Under the pieces are notes generated by a model. The model saw nothing but the letters and a program-made list of their open reading frames with translations. It was not told the origin of the DNA and did not search any database. A program made the position numbers and the translations under genes. Shown here piece by piece: positions 28,470 through 36,256 of a stretch of DNA of 64,000 nt (positions within the stretch are counted from its first letter, which is position 1; each line of letters begins with the position of its first letter). Source of the DNA: Acidobacteriota bacterium. GTDB lineage: Bacteria > Acidobacteriota > Thermoanaerobaculia > UBA5066. The DNA is taken from NCBI GenBank assembly GCA_029781975.1, contig JAKOVQ010000047.1, positions 106,431-170,430 of the forward strand, given 5' to 3'.

Positions 28470-29821
28470 AGGCCGGGCCCCTCGGACACCGTCGCCAGGT
28501 CCGAGAACCGCGTCGTCTCGCCCGACCAGCCGAGCGTGAACCGGTCGGTCGGGCCGTTCCTCTGCTTGGCGATGATGACGTCGCAGACGTTCTTCTGGTC
28601 CGTCTCCTTGTCGTAGTACTCCGGGCGCGACAGGAAGATCACGAGGTCGGCGTCCTGCTCGATGGCGCCCGACTCGCGGAGGTCCGACAGCTGCGGCTCG
28701 CGCTCGCTGCCGCGCTGCTCCGTCCGCCGGGAGAGCTGCGAGAGCGCCACCACCGGGACGTCGAGCTCCTTCGCGAGCGCCTTCAGGCCGCGCGAGAACG
28801 CCGCGACCTCCTGCTGCCGGCTCTCCACGCGGCCGCGGGTCCCCATGATCTGGAGGTAGTCGACGAAGAGCGCGTCGAGGCCCCAGCGCTGCTTCAGCTG
28901 GAGGGCCCGGGCCCGCATCTCCAGCAGCGTGATGGCCGGCTGGTCGTCGATGTAGAGCTTCGCCTCGCGCATCTGCTGGGTCGTGTAGAAGAGGTACTTC
29001 TTCTCCTCCTTCGAGAGCCGCCCCTCGCGCAGGCGCTGCAGGTTGACCCGCGCCTCGGCGCACTGGACGCGAAGGCCCAGCTGGGGCGCGGACATCTCGA
29101 GGGAGAAGAACCCGACGACGTACGGCTGGTGGATCGTCAGGTACGACGCGATGTTGAGCGCGAACGCGGTCTTCCCCATCCCGGGACGCGCCGCGACGAT
29201 GATCAGGTCGGCGCGCTGGAAGCCCTGCGTGAGGGCGTTGAGCCGCTGGAAGCCGGTGGGGAGCCCGGTGAGCATCGTCCCCCGGCTCTGGATCTTCTGG
29301 ATCTCCTCCTCGTTCCGGTCGGCGATGACCGAGAGCCGCACGAAGCCGCCCCGCACGCTCCCCTTGGCGATCTCCACCAGGTCGCGCTGGGCCTCCTCGA
29401 GGGCCGCCTCGGCGTCGGGGCCCTCCACCGCCTGCCGCATCGACTTGCGGGCCTGCAGGACGAGCTGGCGCCGGAGCGAGGCCTCCCTCACGAGCCGGGC
29501 GTAGCTGTCGACGTTGTCGACGTCCGGGACCCGGTCGACGAGGCCGGCGAGGTAGGCCGCCCCGCCCGCCTTCTCCAGGCGTCCGGTCCGCGAGAGCTCG
29601 TGCTCGACCGTGACGAGGTCCACCGCGTCGTGGCGATCGCCGAGCGCGAGGATCGCCTCGTAGACGGCGCGGTGCGCCTCGGAGGCGAAGTCGTCCGCCA
29701 CCAGGTACTCCATGACCTGGGGGACGAGCCCTCCGTCGATCAGCAGCGCGCCGAGGACGCTCCGCTCGGCTTCGGGGCGCGCCGGGAGGGACTCCGTCTC
29801 GACGGGAACGAGAGTCGACAT
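28466..29821 (-). CDS. dnaB: Replicative DNA helicase DnaB
   Basis: 451 aa. This is the hexameric helicase at replication forks. The N-terminal domain PEAERSVLGALLIDGG is followed by a linker. The RecA-like motor has Walker A AARPGMGKTAFALNIA, LEMSAPQLGLR, Walker B FVDYLQIM, and SQLSRRTEQRGSEREPQLSDLRESGAIEQDADLVIFL. No intein or truncation is present. It starts 26 nt after the PHP gene, and its stop is part of the mlaE TTGA start. Confidence 0.97.
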   Translation of the reverse strand: MSTLVPVETESLPARPEAERSVLGALLIDGGLVPQVMEYLVADDFASEAHRAVYEAILALGDRHDAVDLVTVEHELSRTGRLEKAGGAAYLAGLVDRVPDVDNVDSYARLVREASLRRQLVLQARKSMRQAVEGPDAEAALEEAQRDLVEIAKGSVRGGFVRLSVIADRNEEEIQKIQSRGTMLTGLPTGFQRLNALTQGFQRADLIIVAARPGMGKTAFALNIASYLTIHQPYVVGFFSLEMSAPQLGLRVQCAEARVNLQRLREGRLSKEEKKYLFYTTQQMREAKLYIDDQPAITLLEMRARALQLKQRWGLDALFVDYLQIMGTRGRVESRQQEVAAFSRGLKALAKELDVPVVALSQLSRRTEQRGSEREPQLSDLRESGAIEQDADLVIFLSRPEYYDKETDQKNVCDVIIAKQRNGPTDRFTLGWSGETTRFSDLATVSEGPGL

Positions 29822-29847
29822 GGAGGCCGTATTCTGGACGAACCCGG

Positions 29848-30720
29848 TCAGCGGGGCGAGAGGTCGAGGGGCGGGCGTCCCGAGCCCGCTCGCCGCTCGA
29901 CCGCCGCGGCCGCGAGCTTCTCCCAGGCGGCCTCGTCGAGGCGGCAGCTCCCCACCTCGGCGCCCGCCTCGCCCGAGCCGTGGTGGTCCGAGCCGGCGCT
30001 CACCAGGAGGCCGAGCCGTCCGGCGAGGGCCGAGAACCTCAGGCGCGCCCGGTCGTCGTGGTCCGGGTGCACCGCCTCGAGACCGTCCGCCCCGAGCTCC
30101 TTTCCCCGCGCGACGAGCGACTCCGGGTCGCCGTACCAGACCGGGTGGGCGAGGACGGCGAGCCCTCCCGCCGCGTGGACGGCGCCGATCCCCTTCGCGA
30201 GGCTCCACCGGGCCTTGGGGACCCAGCCCGGGCGCCCCTTCACGAGGAAGCGCTCGAACGCCTCGTCCATGCTCCCCGCGTGGCCCTTCGCCACGAGCTC
30301 CCGCGCCACGTGCGGCCGGCCGAAAGAGGCGGCGCCCACCTTCGCTCGGATCTGGGCGAGGTCGAGGACGACGCCGTGGGCCGCCAGCCTCTCCACCATC
30401 GCCTCCCCGCGGCGGTCGCGGGCCTCCCGCACCTCGGCGAGGGCGCCGGCGAGACCGGGCTCGCCCGCGTCGAGGAAGAGCCCCAGGAGGTGGATCTCCT
30501 CGTCCCCTTCGACGACCGAGAGCTCCACCCCCGCCACGGGGACGATTCCCGTGCCGGAGCACGCCTCCTCGAAGGGCGGGATCCCGTGGACCGCGTCGTG
30601 GTCCGTGAGGGCGAAGGCGGAGAGGCCCGCCTCGACGGCCCGTCTCACCAGGGTCGCCGGGGTCTCCCGGCCGTCCGAGCAGGTCGAGTGCGAGTGGAGG
30701 TCGGCTCCGCGGAAGGGCAT
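29848..30720 (-). CDS. PHP-domain phosphoesterase (YciV/RNase AM-like)
   Basis: 290 aa. The PHP metal site is complete: DLHSHSTCSDG, ALTDHDAVHG, VELSVVEGDEEIHLLGLF, RPHVARELV, LAHPVWYG and SAGSDHHG. Members of this group remove phosphate from 3',5'-nucleoside bisphosphates or trim RNA 5' ends. The central insertion with FGRPHVARELVAKGHAGSMDEAF is typical of the YciV group. It diverges from the PolX-like gene with only 21 bp between starts and leads the dnaB-mla-radA run. Exact substrate is unknown. Confidence 0.88.
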   Translation of the reverse strand: MPFRGADLHSHSTCSDGRETPATLVRRAVEAGLSAFALTDHDAVHGIPPFEEACSGTGIVPVAGVELSVVEGDEEIHLLGLFLDAGEPGLAGALAEVREARDRRGEAMVERLAAHGVVLDLAQIRAKVGAASFGRPHVARELVAKGHAGSMDEAFERFLVKGRPGWVPKARWSLAKGIGAVHAAGGLAVLAHPVWYGDPESLVARGKELGADGLEAVHPDHDDRARLRFSALAGRLGLLVSAGSDHHGSGEAGAEVGSCRLDEAAWEKLAAAAVERRAGSGRPPLDLSPR

Positions 30721-30728
30721 GCCCCGGC

Positions 30729-30735
30729 TATCCTA
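30729..30735. promoter_or_regulatory. Shared -10 core for two divergent genes
   Basis: The 7-mer TATCCTA reads TATCCT on the plus strand, 7 nt before the GTG of the PolX-like gene (30742). On the minus strand it reads TAGGAT, 9 nt before the ATG of the PHP gene (30720). The whole intergenic space is 21 bp, so both promoters must overlap and their -35 regions fall inside the opposite coding sequences. Neither gene has a Shine-Dalgarno sequence in the gap. Confidence 0.5.
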
Positions 30736-30741
30736 CACGCC

Positions 30742-32376
30742 GTGGAGAGAGCCCGCGCCGCCGAGGCGCTCGAGGAGATCGCGACGCTCCTCGCCGTCAG
30801 CGGCGAGAACCCCTTCAAGGTCAGGGCCTTCGAGAACGCGGCGCGGACGGTGGCGCGGCTCGAGGGGTTCGAGGAGGTCCTCGCGCGGGGGGAGATCGGG
30901 TCGGTCAAGGGGATCGGCAAGGCCATCGAGGAGGTCCTGACCGAGCTCTCGGCGACGGGCACGTCGACCGCCCTCGAGGAGCTCCGGGCCGCGGTTCCCG
31001 CGGGCGTCCTCGACCTGACGAGGATCCCGGGCCTCGGCCCGAAGAAGGCCTCCGCGCTCTGGAAGGAGCTCGGGGTGACGACGCTCGGGGAGCTCGAGTA
31101 CGCCATCCGCGAGAACAGGCTCGCCGCCCTCCCCGGGTTCGGGCCGAAGACCCAGGAGAAGCTCGCGACCGGCCTCAGCTTCGTCGCGTCGGCCTCGGGC
31201 CGCCATCGCCTCCCGGCGGCCTGGGCGCGCGCGGAGGCCGCCCGCGCCCTCCTCCTCTCCGCCGCCGCGGACGCGGGCGTGACCCGCGTCGAGGTGGCGG
31301 GCGACCTTCGCCGCTCGCTCGAGACGGTGGACCGCGTGGTCCTCGCCGTCGCCTGCGGCCGTCCCGAGCGGCTCCCGGTCGTCCCCCCCGCCGAGAACGC
31401 GCCTCCCGTCGAGGTCGTGGCCGGCCCGGCCGCCCGCTTCGGGAACCTCCTCCTCGAGGCGACCGGCTCCGGGGAGCACCTCGCGGCGCTCCGGGAGCGG
31501 GGCGGGGCGGCGGTCGACGCGCCGGCGTCCGAGGAGTCCGAGATCTACGCCCGCCTCGGCCTCTCGTTCGTGCCGCCCGAGCTCCGCGAGGGCCGCGGCG
31601 AGGTCGGCGCGGCCGCCGCCGGAGCGCTTCCCCGTCTCCTCCAGCCGGGCGACCTCCAGGGCCTCTTCCACCTCCACACGACCTTCTCCGACGGCAAGGC
31701 GACCCTGGAGGAGACGTTCAGGCGCGCCGTCGAGCTCGGCTACGCGTACGTCGGCATCACCGACCACTCGCCGGCCGCCGCCTACGCGGGCGGGCTCGGC
31801 CCCGAAAGGGTCCGGGAGCAGTGGGCCGCCATCGAGGCCCTCCGGCCGCGGTTCCCGTCGCTGACCGTCTTCCGCGGGACCGAGGCCGACATCCTGCCGG
31901 ACGGCTCGATCGACTACGGGGACGACTTCCTCGCCGGCTTCGACTTCGTGATCGCCTCGGTCCACTCCGCCTTCCACCTCCCCCGCGCCCAGCAGACGGA
32001 GCGGATCGTGAGGGCCGTCCGGAACCCCCGCGTCACCCTCCTCGGTCACGCGACGGGACGTCTCCTCCTTTCGCGGGGAGGCTTCGACGTCGACATGCAC
32101 GCCGTCCTCGAGGCGGCGGGCGCGGCCGGCTGCGGCGTCGAGATCAACGCGTCGCCCTACCGGCTCGACCTCGACTGGCGGCTCGGGGCCGCGGCGCGGG
32201 CGGCCGGGGTCTTCACGTCCATCAACCCCGATGCCCACGACCTCCCCGGCCTCCTCGACGTCCGGTGGGGAGTCGGCATCGCCCGCAAGGCGGGCTTCCC
32301 TCCCGAGGCGGTCCTGAACGCCTCCCCCGCGGCGTCCGTCGCCGCGCGGCTCGGGGAGCTCCGCGCGCGCCGGTGA
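30742..32376 (+). CDS. PolX-family protein with degenerate polymerase site and intact PHP domain
   Basis: 544 aa. The N-terminal 8-kDa-like and HhH regions are seen in FKVRAFENAARTVARLEG and IPGLGPKKASALWKELG. The palm region is shortened and altered. In GDLRRSLETVDRVV (187-200) the positions of the two catalytic Asp residues (198 and 200 by alignment to the usual E-T-V-G-D-x-D) are Arg and Val, and the third Asp is Glu in VEVVAG. The PHP domain starting at FHLHTTFSDGK (309-319) is complete: GITDHS, GTEADILPDG, IASVHSAFH, GHATG, EINASP, NPDAHD. It is therefore probably a 3'-5' exonuclease or phosphoesterase, not a polymerase. Start GTG 30742. Confidence 0.85.
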   Translation: MERARAAEALEEIATLLAVSGENPFKVRAFENAARTVARLEGFEEVLARGEIGSVKGIGKAIEEVLTELSATGTSTALEELRAAVPAGVLDLTRIPGLGPKKASALWKELGVTTLGELEYAIRENRLAALPGFGPKTQEKLATGLSFVASASGRHRLPAAWARAEAARALLLSAAADAGVTRVEVAGDLRRSLETVDRVVLAVACGRPERLPVVPPAENAPPVEVVAGPAARFGNLLLEATGSGEHLAALRERGGAAVDAPASEESEIYARLGLSFVPPELREGRGEVGAAAAGALPRLLQPGDLQGLFHLHTTFSDGKATLEETFRRAVELGYAYVGITDHSPAAAYAGGLGPERVREQWAAIEALRPRFPSLTVFRGTEADILPDGSIDYGDDFLAGFDFVIASVHSAFHLPRAQQTERIVRAVRNPRVTLLGHATGRLLLSRGGFDVDMHAVLEAAGAAGCGVEINASPYRLDLDWRLGAAARAAGVFTSINPDAHDLPGLLDVRWGVGIARKAGFPPEAVLNASPAASVAARLGELRARR

Positions 32377-34112
32377 GGCCCCGGCCTCTCCCGCGCACGG
32401 CCGGGCCGGGCGTCCGCGGCGCCCGGGTCCTGGCGGCCGCCGCCCTCTCCGCGGCGGTCCTCACCGCATGCAGCATCCGGCAGCGCGCCGAGTCCGCGGC
32501 CGAGCGCGTCCGGAGCGGCCGGCAGCTCTCCGTCTGCGTCCTCGTCTTCGACGGGCTCTCGAAGGAGTCCTTCGACCGCAACGTCGCCGAGGGGTCGATC
32601 CCCACCATCGCCACCGAGATCGTCGAGCGCGGGCTCTCGTACGACACCGCGGTCTGCTCGATCCCGACGGAGACCTACCCGAACCTCGGCGCGCTCGAGA
32701 CCGGCTACCTGCCCGGCCATCACGGGATCCCGGCCAACATCTGGCTCGACCGGTCGCTGAAGAGGATCGAGCGGCACACGAACATCTTCCGGATCTTCAA
32801 GGCCGCCGACTTCCTCGTCCCCGAGGCCCGGACGATCTTCGAGCGCCTGCCGGGCGACTCGGTCGTCGTCACGACGCCGCTCGCGCGGGGCTGCGCCGTC
32901 CACGCGCGGAACGTCGAGACCGTCATCGCGTCGTACCTGAGGAACGACTGGGACTTCCTCGACCGCAAGACCCTGGACGACGTCGGGGACGCGTACGCGG
33001 GAGCGCTTCGCGCGGGGCAGCTGCCGTCGGTCGTCTGGGGGCACCTCCTGGGCCCCGACGAGGTCGCCCACGAGTCCGGGCCGGCGTCCGAGGAGGCGCG
33101 CGAGAACCTCCACGCCGCCGACCGCGCCTTCGCCCGGCTCGTCCGGAGGCTCCGGCGCTGGAAGGTGTACGACCGGATCCTCTTCGTCGTCGTCGGCGAC
33201 CACGGGCACGCGACCTACGACCGCGTCGTGAGCGCCGAGGAGCTCGTCCACCGCGTCCTCTTCAAGCACCCCACCGGGGCGGACTGCGCGGGCGAGTCGT
33301 GCGTCCTCGTCCCCGAGCGGGGCAAGGCGAAGGCCGAGTTCGACGTCGGCGACGCGGACGTCGCCGTCGGGGCGTACCGCGGGGCGATGATCTGGCTCCC
33401 GGCGACCCACGTCCCCGAGAACCTGCCCGACGTCTTCCGCTCCAGGAAGATGCTCCGGAAGAAGAGACGGCTGCAGAAGAGGACCGGCCCGCCGCCTCCG
33501 CTCCCCCCTCCGAGCCTCTTCGCCGAGGGGCTCGCGAAGCTCCCCGAGGTCGAGGCGGTCGCCGTGAGGGGCCCGGCCGAGGGGGTCGTGGAGCTCTACG
33601 GCCACGGGGGGCGGAGCGTCATCCACCGCGAGGAGGACGACGACGGGGAGCGCTTCGTCTACACGGTGCTCTCCGGCCCCGACCCGCTCGGCTATCCCGA
33701 GAAGGTCCGGGACCGACCGCTCTCCCCGTCCCAGTGGCTGGCCCTCACGGCGGCGCTCCCCTATCCCGACACGGTCTACCAGCTGACCGAGTTCTTCGAC
33801 TCCCCGCGCGCGCCGGACGTCCTCTTCTGGCCGCGCGACGGGATCGGCTTCGTCCCCCGGATGAAGGGGGGGCACGGCGGCCTCTCGCGGATCGAGACCG
33901 TCGTCCCGCTCGTCTTCGCGGGACCCGGGGTGGCCCCGGGACGCCGGCCCGCCGCGCGCACCGTCGACCTGACGCCGACCCTCCTCCGCTACCTCGGGGT
34001 CCCGTTCGACGCGGACGACCTCGACGGGGTCCCCCGCTCCATCCTCAGCGAGCCCGTCGGCCCCTGGCCGCCCCTCCCCCGCCCGCACGAGATCTCCGAC
34101 GAGGAGCCGTGA
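32373..34112 (+). CDS. Lipoprotein phosphodiesterase of the alkaline phosphatase superfamily
   Basis: 579 aa. GTG start at 32373 overlaps the stop of the PolX-like gene (GTGA). The N-terminus is a lipoprotein signal (VLAAAALSAAVLTAC), so it is probably attached to a membrane facing the periplasm. Metal-site motifs of the phosphodiesterase/nucleotide-pyrophosphatase type are present. They are LVFDGLS (Asp), IPTETYPNLGALETGYLPGH with the Thr nucleophile, WGHLLGPDEVAHESGP (Asp, His), VVGDHGHATYD (Asp-His) and MKGGHGGLS (His). The insertion around KKRRLQKRTGPPPPLPPP is unusual. Substrate is unknown. Its end overlaps the end of pyk by 68 nt. Confidence 0.8.
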   Translation: MRPRPLPRTAGPGVRGARVLAAAALSAAVLTACSIRQRAESAAERVRSGRQLSVCVLVFDGLSKESFDRNVAEGSIPTIATEIVERGLSYDTAVCSIPTETYPNLGALETGYLPGHHGIPANIWLDRSLKRIERHTNIFRIFKAADFLVPEARTIFERLPGDSVVVTTPLARGCAVHARNVETVIASYLRNDWDFLDRKTLDDVGDAYAGALRAGQLPSVVWGHLLGPDEVAHESGPASEEARENLHAADRAFARLVRRLRRWKVYDRILFVVVGDHGHATYDRVVSAEELVHRVLFKHPTGADCAGESCVLVPERGKAKAEFDVGDADVAVGAYRGAMIWLPATHVPENLPDVFRSRKMLRKKRRLQKRTGPPPPLPPPSLFAEGLAKLPEVEAVAVRGPAEGVVELYGHGGRSVIHREEDDDGERFVYTVLSGPDPLGYPEKVRDRPLSPSQWLALTAALPYPDTVYQLTEFFDSPRAPDVLFWPRDGIGFVPRMKGGHGGLSRIETVVPLVFAGPGVAPGRRPAARTVDLTPTLLRYLGVPFDADDLDGVPRSILSEPVGPWPPLPRPHEISDEEP

Positions 34113-35520
34113 TCGTCCGGATCCGGACGGTGTTGGTGGCCCCCTCGAGGGCGGCCCAGCCGGAGACCTCGACGACCGTCTCGCCTCCCAGCCCGTGGGC
34201 ACGGAGGACGGCGTCCCCCGCCCGGACCATCGCCTCCACGGACGCGCACTCGCGGATCTTCACCGACACGACGTTCCTCAGGAGCGCCATCCTGCGGCGC
34301 GCCCCGTCGGACGGGGTGATGGCCACGATCGGGATCGAGAGGGGCTCCTTCGAGACGAGCCGCGCGGTCCGGCCCGTGGCGGTGTAGACGACCATCGCCC
34401 GCGCGCGGGCGACCCCCGCGGCCCGGGCCGCCATCTGCGCGGCGACGGCGGCCAGGTCGTGGCCGTCCACCTCGCGCTCGCCGTTCGCGAGCCAGCCTCC
34501 GCTCGTGCGCTCCGCGGTCCGCGCGATCTCGGCCATCGTCGTGACGGCCTCCACGGGCCACTTCCCGACCGCCGTCTCGCCGGAGAGCATGACGGCGTCG
34601 GCCCCCTCGTGGACGGCGCCCGCCACGTCCGACACCTCGGCGCGCGTCGGCACCGGGCTCTCCACCATCGACTCGAGCATCTGCGTCGCGACGATCACCG
34701 GGACGCCGAGGGACCGCCCGACCGAGACGATCCGGTGCTGCGCGCCGGGGACCGCGGCCAGGCCGATCTCCACGCCGAGGTCGCCTCGAGCGACCATCAT
34801 CGCGTCGGCCGCGCGGGCGATCTCGCGCAGCTCCTTCAGGGCCTCGACCCGCTCGATCTTGGCCACGACCCACGGGCGCCGCGCCGCCGGGAGCTCCGCC
34901 AGGAGCCGCTTGACCGAGTGGACGTGCTCGGCGCTCCGGACGAAGGAGAGGCCGACGAGGTCGATCCCGGCCGCGAGCCCCTCCCTCAGGTCGCGGCGGT
35001 CCTTCGGCGTCAGGGCGGGGGCGGTGAGGGCCGAGCTGGGGAAGTTCACCCCGGCGCCGCTCCTCACCTCCCCCGGCGTCAGGACCCGCGCCACGAGGCC
35101 TTTCGACGACCTCTTCTCGACCCTCAGGCGGATCCTGCCGTCGTCGATCCGGACCTCCTGGCCCGGCTCGACGTCGGAGAGGAGCGCCGGGTAGGTCACC
35201 GTGATCCGCCGCCCGGACCCCTTCCCGCTCCCCGGGAGGATCTGGACCACGTCGCCTTCGTTCCAGGCGTACCGCCCCTCCTCGAGGGGCCCGACGCGGA
35301 TCTTCGGCCCCCCCAGGTCCAGGAGGATGCCGACGGGGCGTCGCACCGCCCCCTCGGCGACGCGCACGCGGGCCACCTTGCGGGCCACGTCCCCCGGCCT
35401 GCAGTGGGCTCCGTTGATCCGGACGACGTCGACCCCGGCCCGCAGGAGCCTCTCCATCTCTCCCGGGCGGTCCGCCCGGGGCCCGATCGTCGCGACGATC
35501 TTCGTGGCTCGACTCTCCAT
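34045..35520 (-). CDS. pyk: Pyruvate kinase, K+-independent type
   Basis: 491 aa. Final step of glycolysis (phosphoenolpyruvate to pyruvate, making ATP). Catalytic motifs: VAKIERVEAL (Lys), MMVARGDLGVEI, VATQMLESM and LSGETAVGKWPVEAV. In LLDLGGPKIRVG the usual D-T-K-G-P-E-I-R-T has become D-L-G-G-P-K-I-R-V: Lys73 replaces the Glu that marks K+-dependent enzymes, with Leu69 and Val76 as expected for the K+-independent class. The K+ ligand motif NFSH is changed to NGAH. A basic C-terminal tail (PRRRSRAGGGGAARGRRAR) is extra. AAGGAG precedes the ATG; it diverges from folE over 32 bp. Confidence 0.93.
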   Translation of the reverse strand: MESRATKIVATIGPRADRPGEMERLLRAGVDVVRINGAHCRPGDVARKVARVRVAEGAVRRPVGILLDLGGPKIRVGPLEEGRYAWNEGDVVQILPGSGKGSGRRITVTYPALLSDVEPGQEVRIDDGRIRLRVEKRSSKGLVARVLTPGEVRSGAGVNFPSSALTAPALTPKDRRDLREGLAAGIDLVGLSFVRSAEHVHSVKRLLAELPAARRPWVVAKIERVEALKELREIARAADAMMVARGDLGVEIGLAAVPGAQHRIVSVGRSLGVPVIVATQMLESMVESPVPTRAEVSDVAGAVHEGADAVMLSGETAVGKWPVEAVTTMAEIARTAERTSGGWLANGEREVDGHDLAAVAAQMAARAAGVARARAMVVYTATGRTARLVSKEPLSIPIVAITPSDGARRRMALLRNVVSVKIRECASVEAMVRAGDAVLRAHGLGGETVVEVSGWAALEGATNTVRIRTITAPRRRSRAGGGGAARGRRAR

Positions 35521-35540
35521 CTGAGCTCCTTCGCGGCACG

Positions 35541-35546
35541 TATGAT
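35541..35546 (+). promoter_or_regulatory. -10 box, probably leaderless start of folE
   Basis: TATGAT (5 of 6) is followed by CCCCCG and then the ATG at 35553, exactly 6 nt. The reverse strand reads GATCAT over nearly the same bases and could serve pyk, which starts at 35520 on the other strand. No Shine-Dalgarno sequence precedes folE. Confidence 0.55.
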
Positions 35547-35552
35547 CCCCCG

Positions 35553-36167
35553 ATGAAGCCGCACCTCGAAATCTTTCCGCCCGAGGTCGAGCCCGACGAG
35601 GACCCTCGCGTCGGGGCGATCGCCTCCCACGTCCGCGAGATCGTCCGGCTCCTCGGCCTCGACCCCGAGAAGGACGCCAACCTCGTCGACACCGACCGTC
35701 GCGTCGCCAAGATGTACCTCGACATCTTCGCCGGCCTCGACGAAGGGAACCGCCCGAAGCTCACCACCTTCCCGAACGAGGAGCGCTACACCGCGATGGT
35801 CATGGAGAAGGAGATCCCCTTCTACTCCATGTGCTCCCACCACTTCATCCCGTTCTACGGCCACGGCCACATCGCCTACATCCCGAACGAGAAGATCGTC
35901 GGCCTCTCCAAGCTCCCCCGCCTCCTGGAGTTCTTCGCCCGGCGCCCCCAGCTCCAGGAACGGCTCACCGAGCAGGTCGCCTCGACGCTCGAGGAGGAGC
36001 TGAAGCCCCAGGGGGTGATGGTCGTGATCGAGGCGCGCCACCTCTGCGTCGAGATGCGGGGCGTGAAGAAGCCCGGCGCCATCACGGTCACCTCCGCGAT
36101 CCGCGGCATCTTCCTCGAGAAGGCGGTCCGCGAGGAGTTCCTCGACCTGCTCCGGCGGCGCGGGTAG
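35553..36167 (+). CDS. folE: GTP cyclohydrolase I
   Basis: 204 aa. It converts GTP to dihydroneopterin triphosphate for folate synthesis. Zinc and active-site residues are visible in FYSMCSHHFIPFYGHGHIAYIP, LSKLPRLLEFFARRPQLQER, and the closing EARHLCVEMRGVKKPGAITVTSAIRG. Length matches the family. It is a single plus-strand gene divergent from pyk and convergent with the unknown gene ending at 36257. Confidence 0.96.
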   Translation: MKPHLEIFPPEVEPDEDPRVGAIASHVREIVRLLGLDPEKDANLVDTDRRVAKMYLDIFAGLDEGNRPKLTTFPNEERYTAMVMEKEIPFYSMCSHHFIPFYGHGHIAYIPNEKIVGLSKLPRLLEFFARRPQLQERLTEQVASTLEEELKPQGVMVVIEARHLCVEMRGVKKPGAITVTSAIRGIFLEKAVREEFLDLLRRRG

Positions 36168-36177
36168 CCGGTCCGAG

Positions 36178-36200
36178 GCGGGACCTTCCGTCGGTCCCGC
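36178..36200 (+). terminator. Hairpin after folE
   Basis: Perfect 8-bp stem GCGGGACC / GGTCCCGC with a 7-nt loop, 11 nt after the folE stop. No T-run follows, so intrinsic termination is uncertain. Confidence 0.45.
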
Positions 36201-36223
36201 CGTCACACCCTGGGCCGGTGGGT

Positions 36224-36247
36224 CCGGGGGGCTCGCGAAACCCCCGG
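36224..36247 (-). terminator. Hairpin after the unknown exported-protein gene
   Basis: 7-bp stem CCGGGGG / CCCCCGG with a 10-nt loop, 10 nt beyond the stop at 36257 on the minus strand. There is no clear T-run. Confidence 0.35.
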
Positions 36248-36256
36248 GAAGAACGG

